DNA from: an uncultured Coriobacteriaceae bacterium
GTDB taxonomy: Bacteria > Actinomycetota > Coriobacteriia > Coriobacteriales > Atopobiaceae
Reading direction: 5' to 3'
Assembly: GCA_900543875.1 (NCBI GenBank)
Contig: UQSV01000074.1
Coordinates: 1-6,147, forward strand
DNA length: 6,147 nucleotides
Translations under genes and position numbers: made by a program
The notes under the pieces: model-generated
What the model saw: the letters and a program-made list of their open reading frames with translations, nothing else
Databases searched by the model: none
What the model was told of the DNA's origin: nothing
Shown here: piece after piece, positions 6,092 through 6,147 of the stretch
Numbering within the stretch: position 1 is the first letter of the stretch
Layout of the letters: each line of letters starts with the position of its first letter

Positions 6092-6147
6092 CTACTCGAC
6101 CTCGCCATCTGCGGGAGCGGCGCAGGCGTCGTCGCCGGCCACGGGCG
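6092..6147 (-). CDS. C-terminal end of an unidentified protein, truncated by the window
   Basis: A minus-strand frame enters from the right edge and ends at TAG (6092-6094). The last 17 residues are PVAGDDACAAPADGEVE, an acidic, alanine-rich tail of a kind seen at the end of many high-GC proteins. The tail does not resemble the end of argininosuccinate synthase, so I would not assume the usual argG-argH order. The stop is 156 bases from the argH start, so co-transcription is possible but not shown. The identity cannot be determined from this fragment. Confidence 0.4.
   Translation of the reverse strand, partial: PVAGDDACAAPADGEVE

Overview
The window is high-GC bacterial DNA throughout, with strong G/C preference at third codon positions. 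The gene families and codon style fit a high-GC Actinomycetota anaerobe of the Coriobacteriia type (Olsenella/Collinsella/Atopobiaceae-like). That placement is an impression from protein style, not a search result. I see no insertion sequence, phage gene, CRISPR array, tRNA or rRNA.

Layout from left to right. Positions 1-176 hold no secure gene; they contain an imperfect direct repeat with a 72-base period that is open in frames on both strands. A minus-strand gene (177-1763) encodes a polytopic membrane protein of the DUF6056 type, probably a GT-C-like envelope glycosyltransferase. Positions 1764-2100 form a 337-base divergent intergenic region that contains a large nested inverted-repeat structure (1829-1986), a GGGGAC/GTCCCC palindrome and the likely promoter and ribosome binding site of the next gene. 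The plus-strand gene (2101-4275) is a complete class A penicillin-binding protein with both glycosyltransferase and transpeptidase active sites and a long low-complexity tail. It ends at a textbook terminator built on a perfect 34-base palindrome. Between it and the next gene, which converges on it, are two further stem-loops (4361-4383 and 4425-4458). argH, argininosuccinate lyase, lies on the minus strand (4493-5935). A 12-bp GC stem-loop sits in its leader just upstream of the ribosome binding site. At the right edge the last 17 codons of another minus-strand gene enter the window (stop at 6092-6094).

Two of the three full genes act at the cell envelope: the class A PBP polymerises and crosslinks peptidoglycan, and the DUF6056 protein may add sugars to an envelope polymer. 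They are divergently transcribed and may share the regulatory region between them, but nothing in the sequence shows that they form a pathway. argH makes arginine in the cytoplasm and appears unrelated.

I do not find convincing evidence of a new biological system. The items most worth a second look are the nested palindrome in the divergent intergenic region, the repeat at the left edge, and the hairpin in the argH leader.
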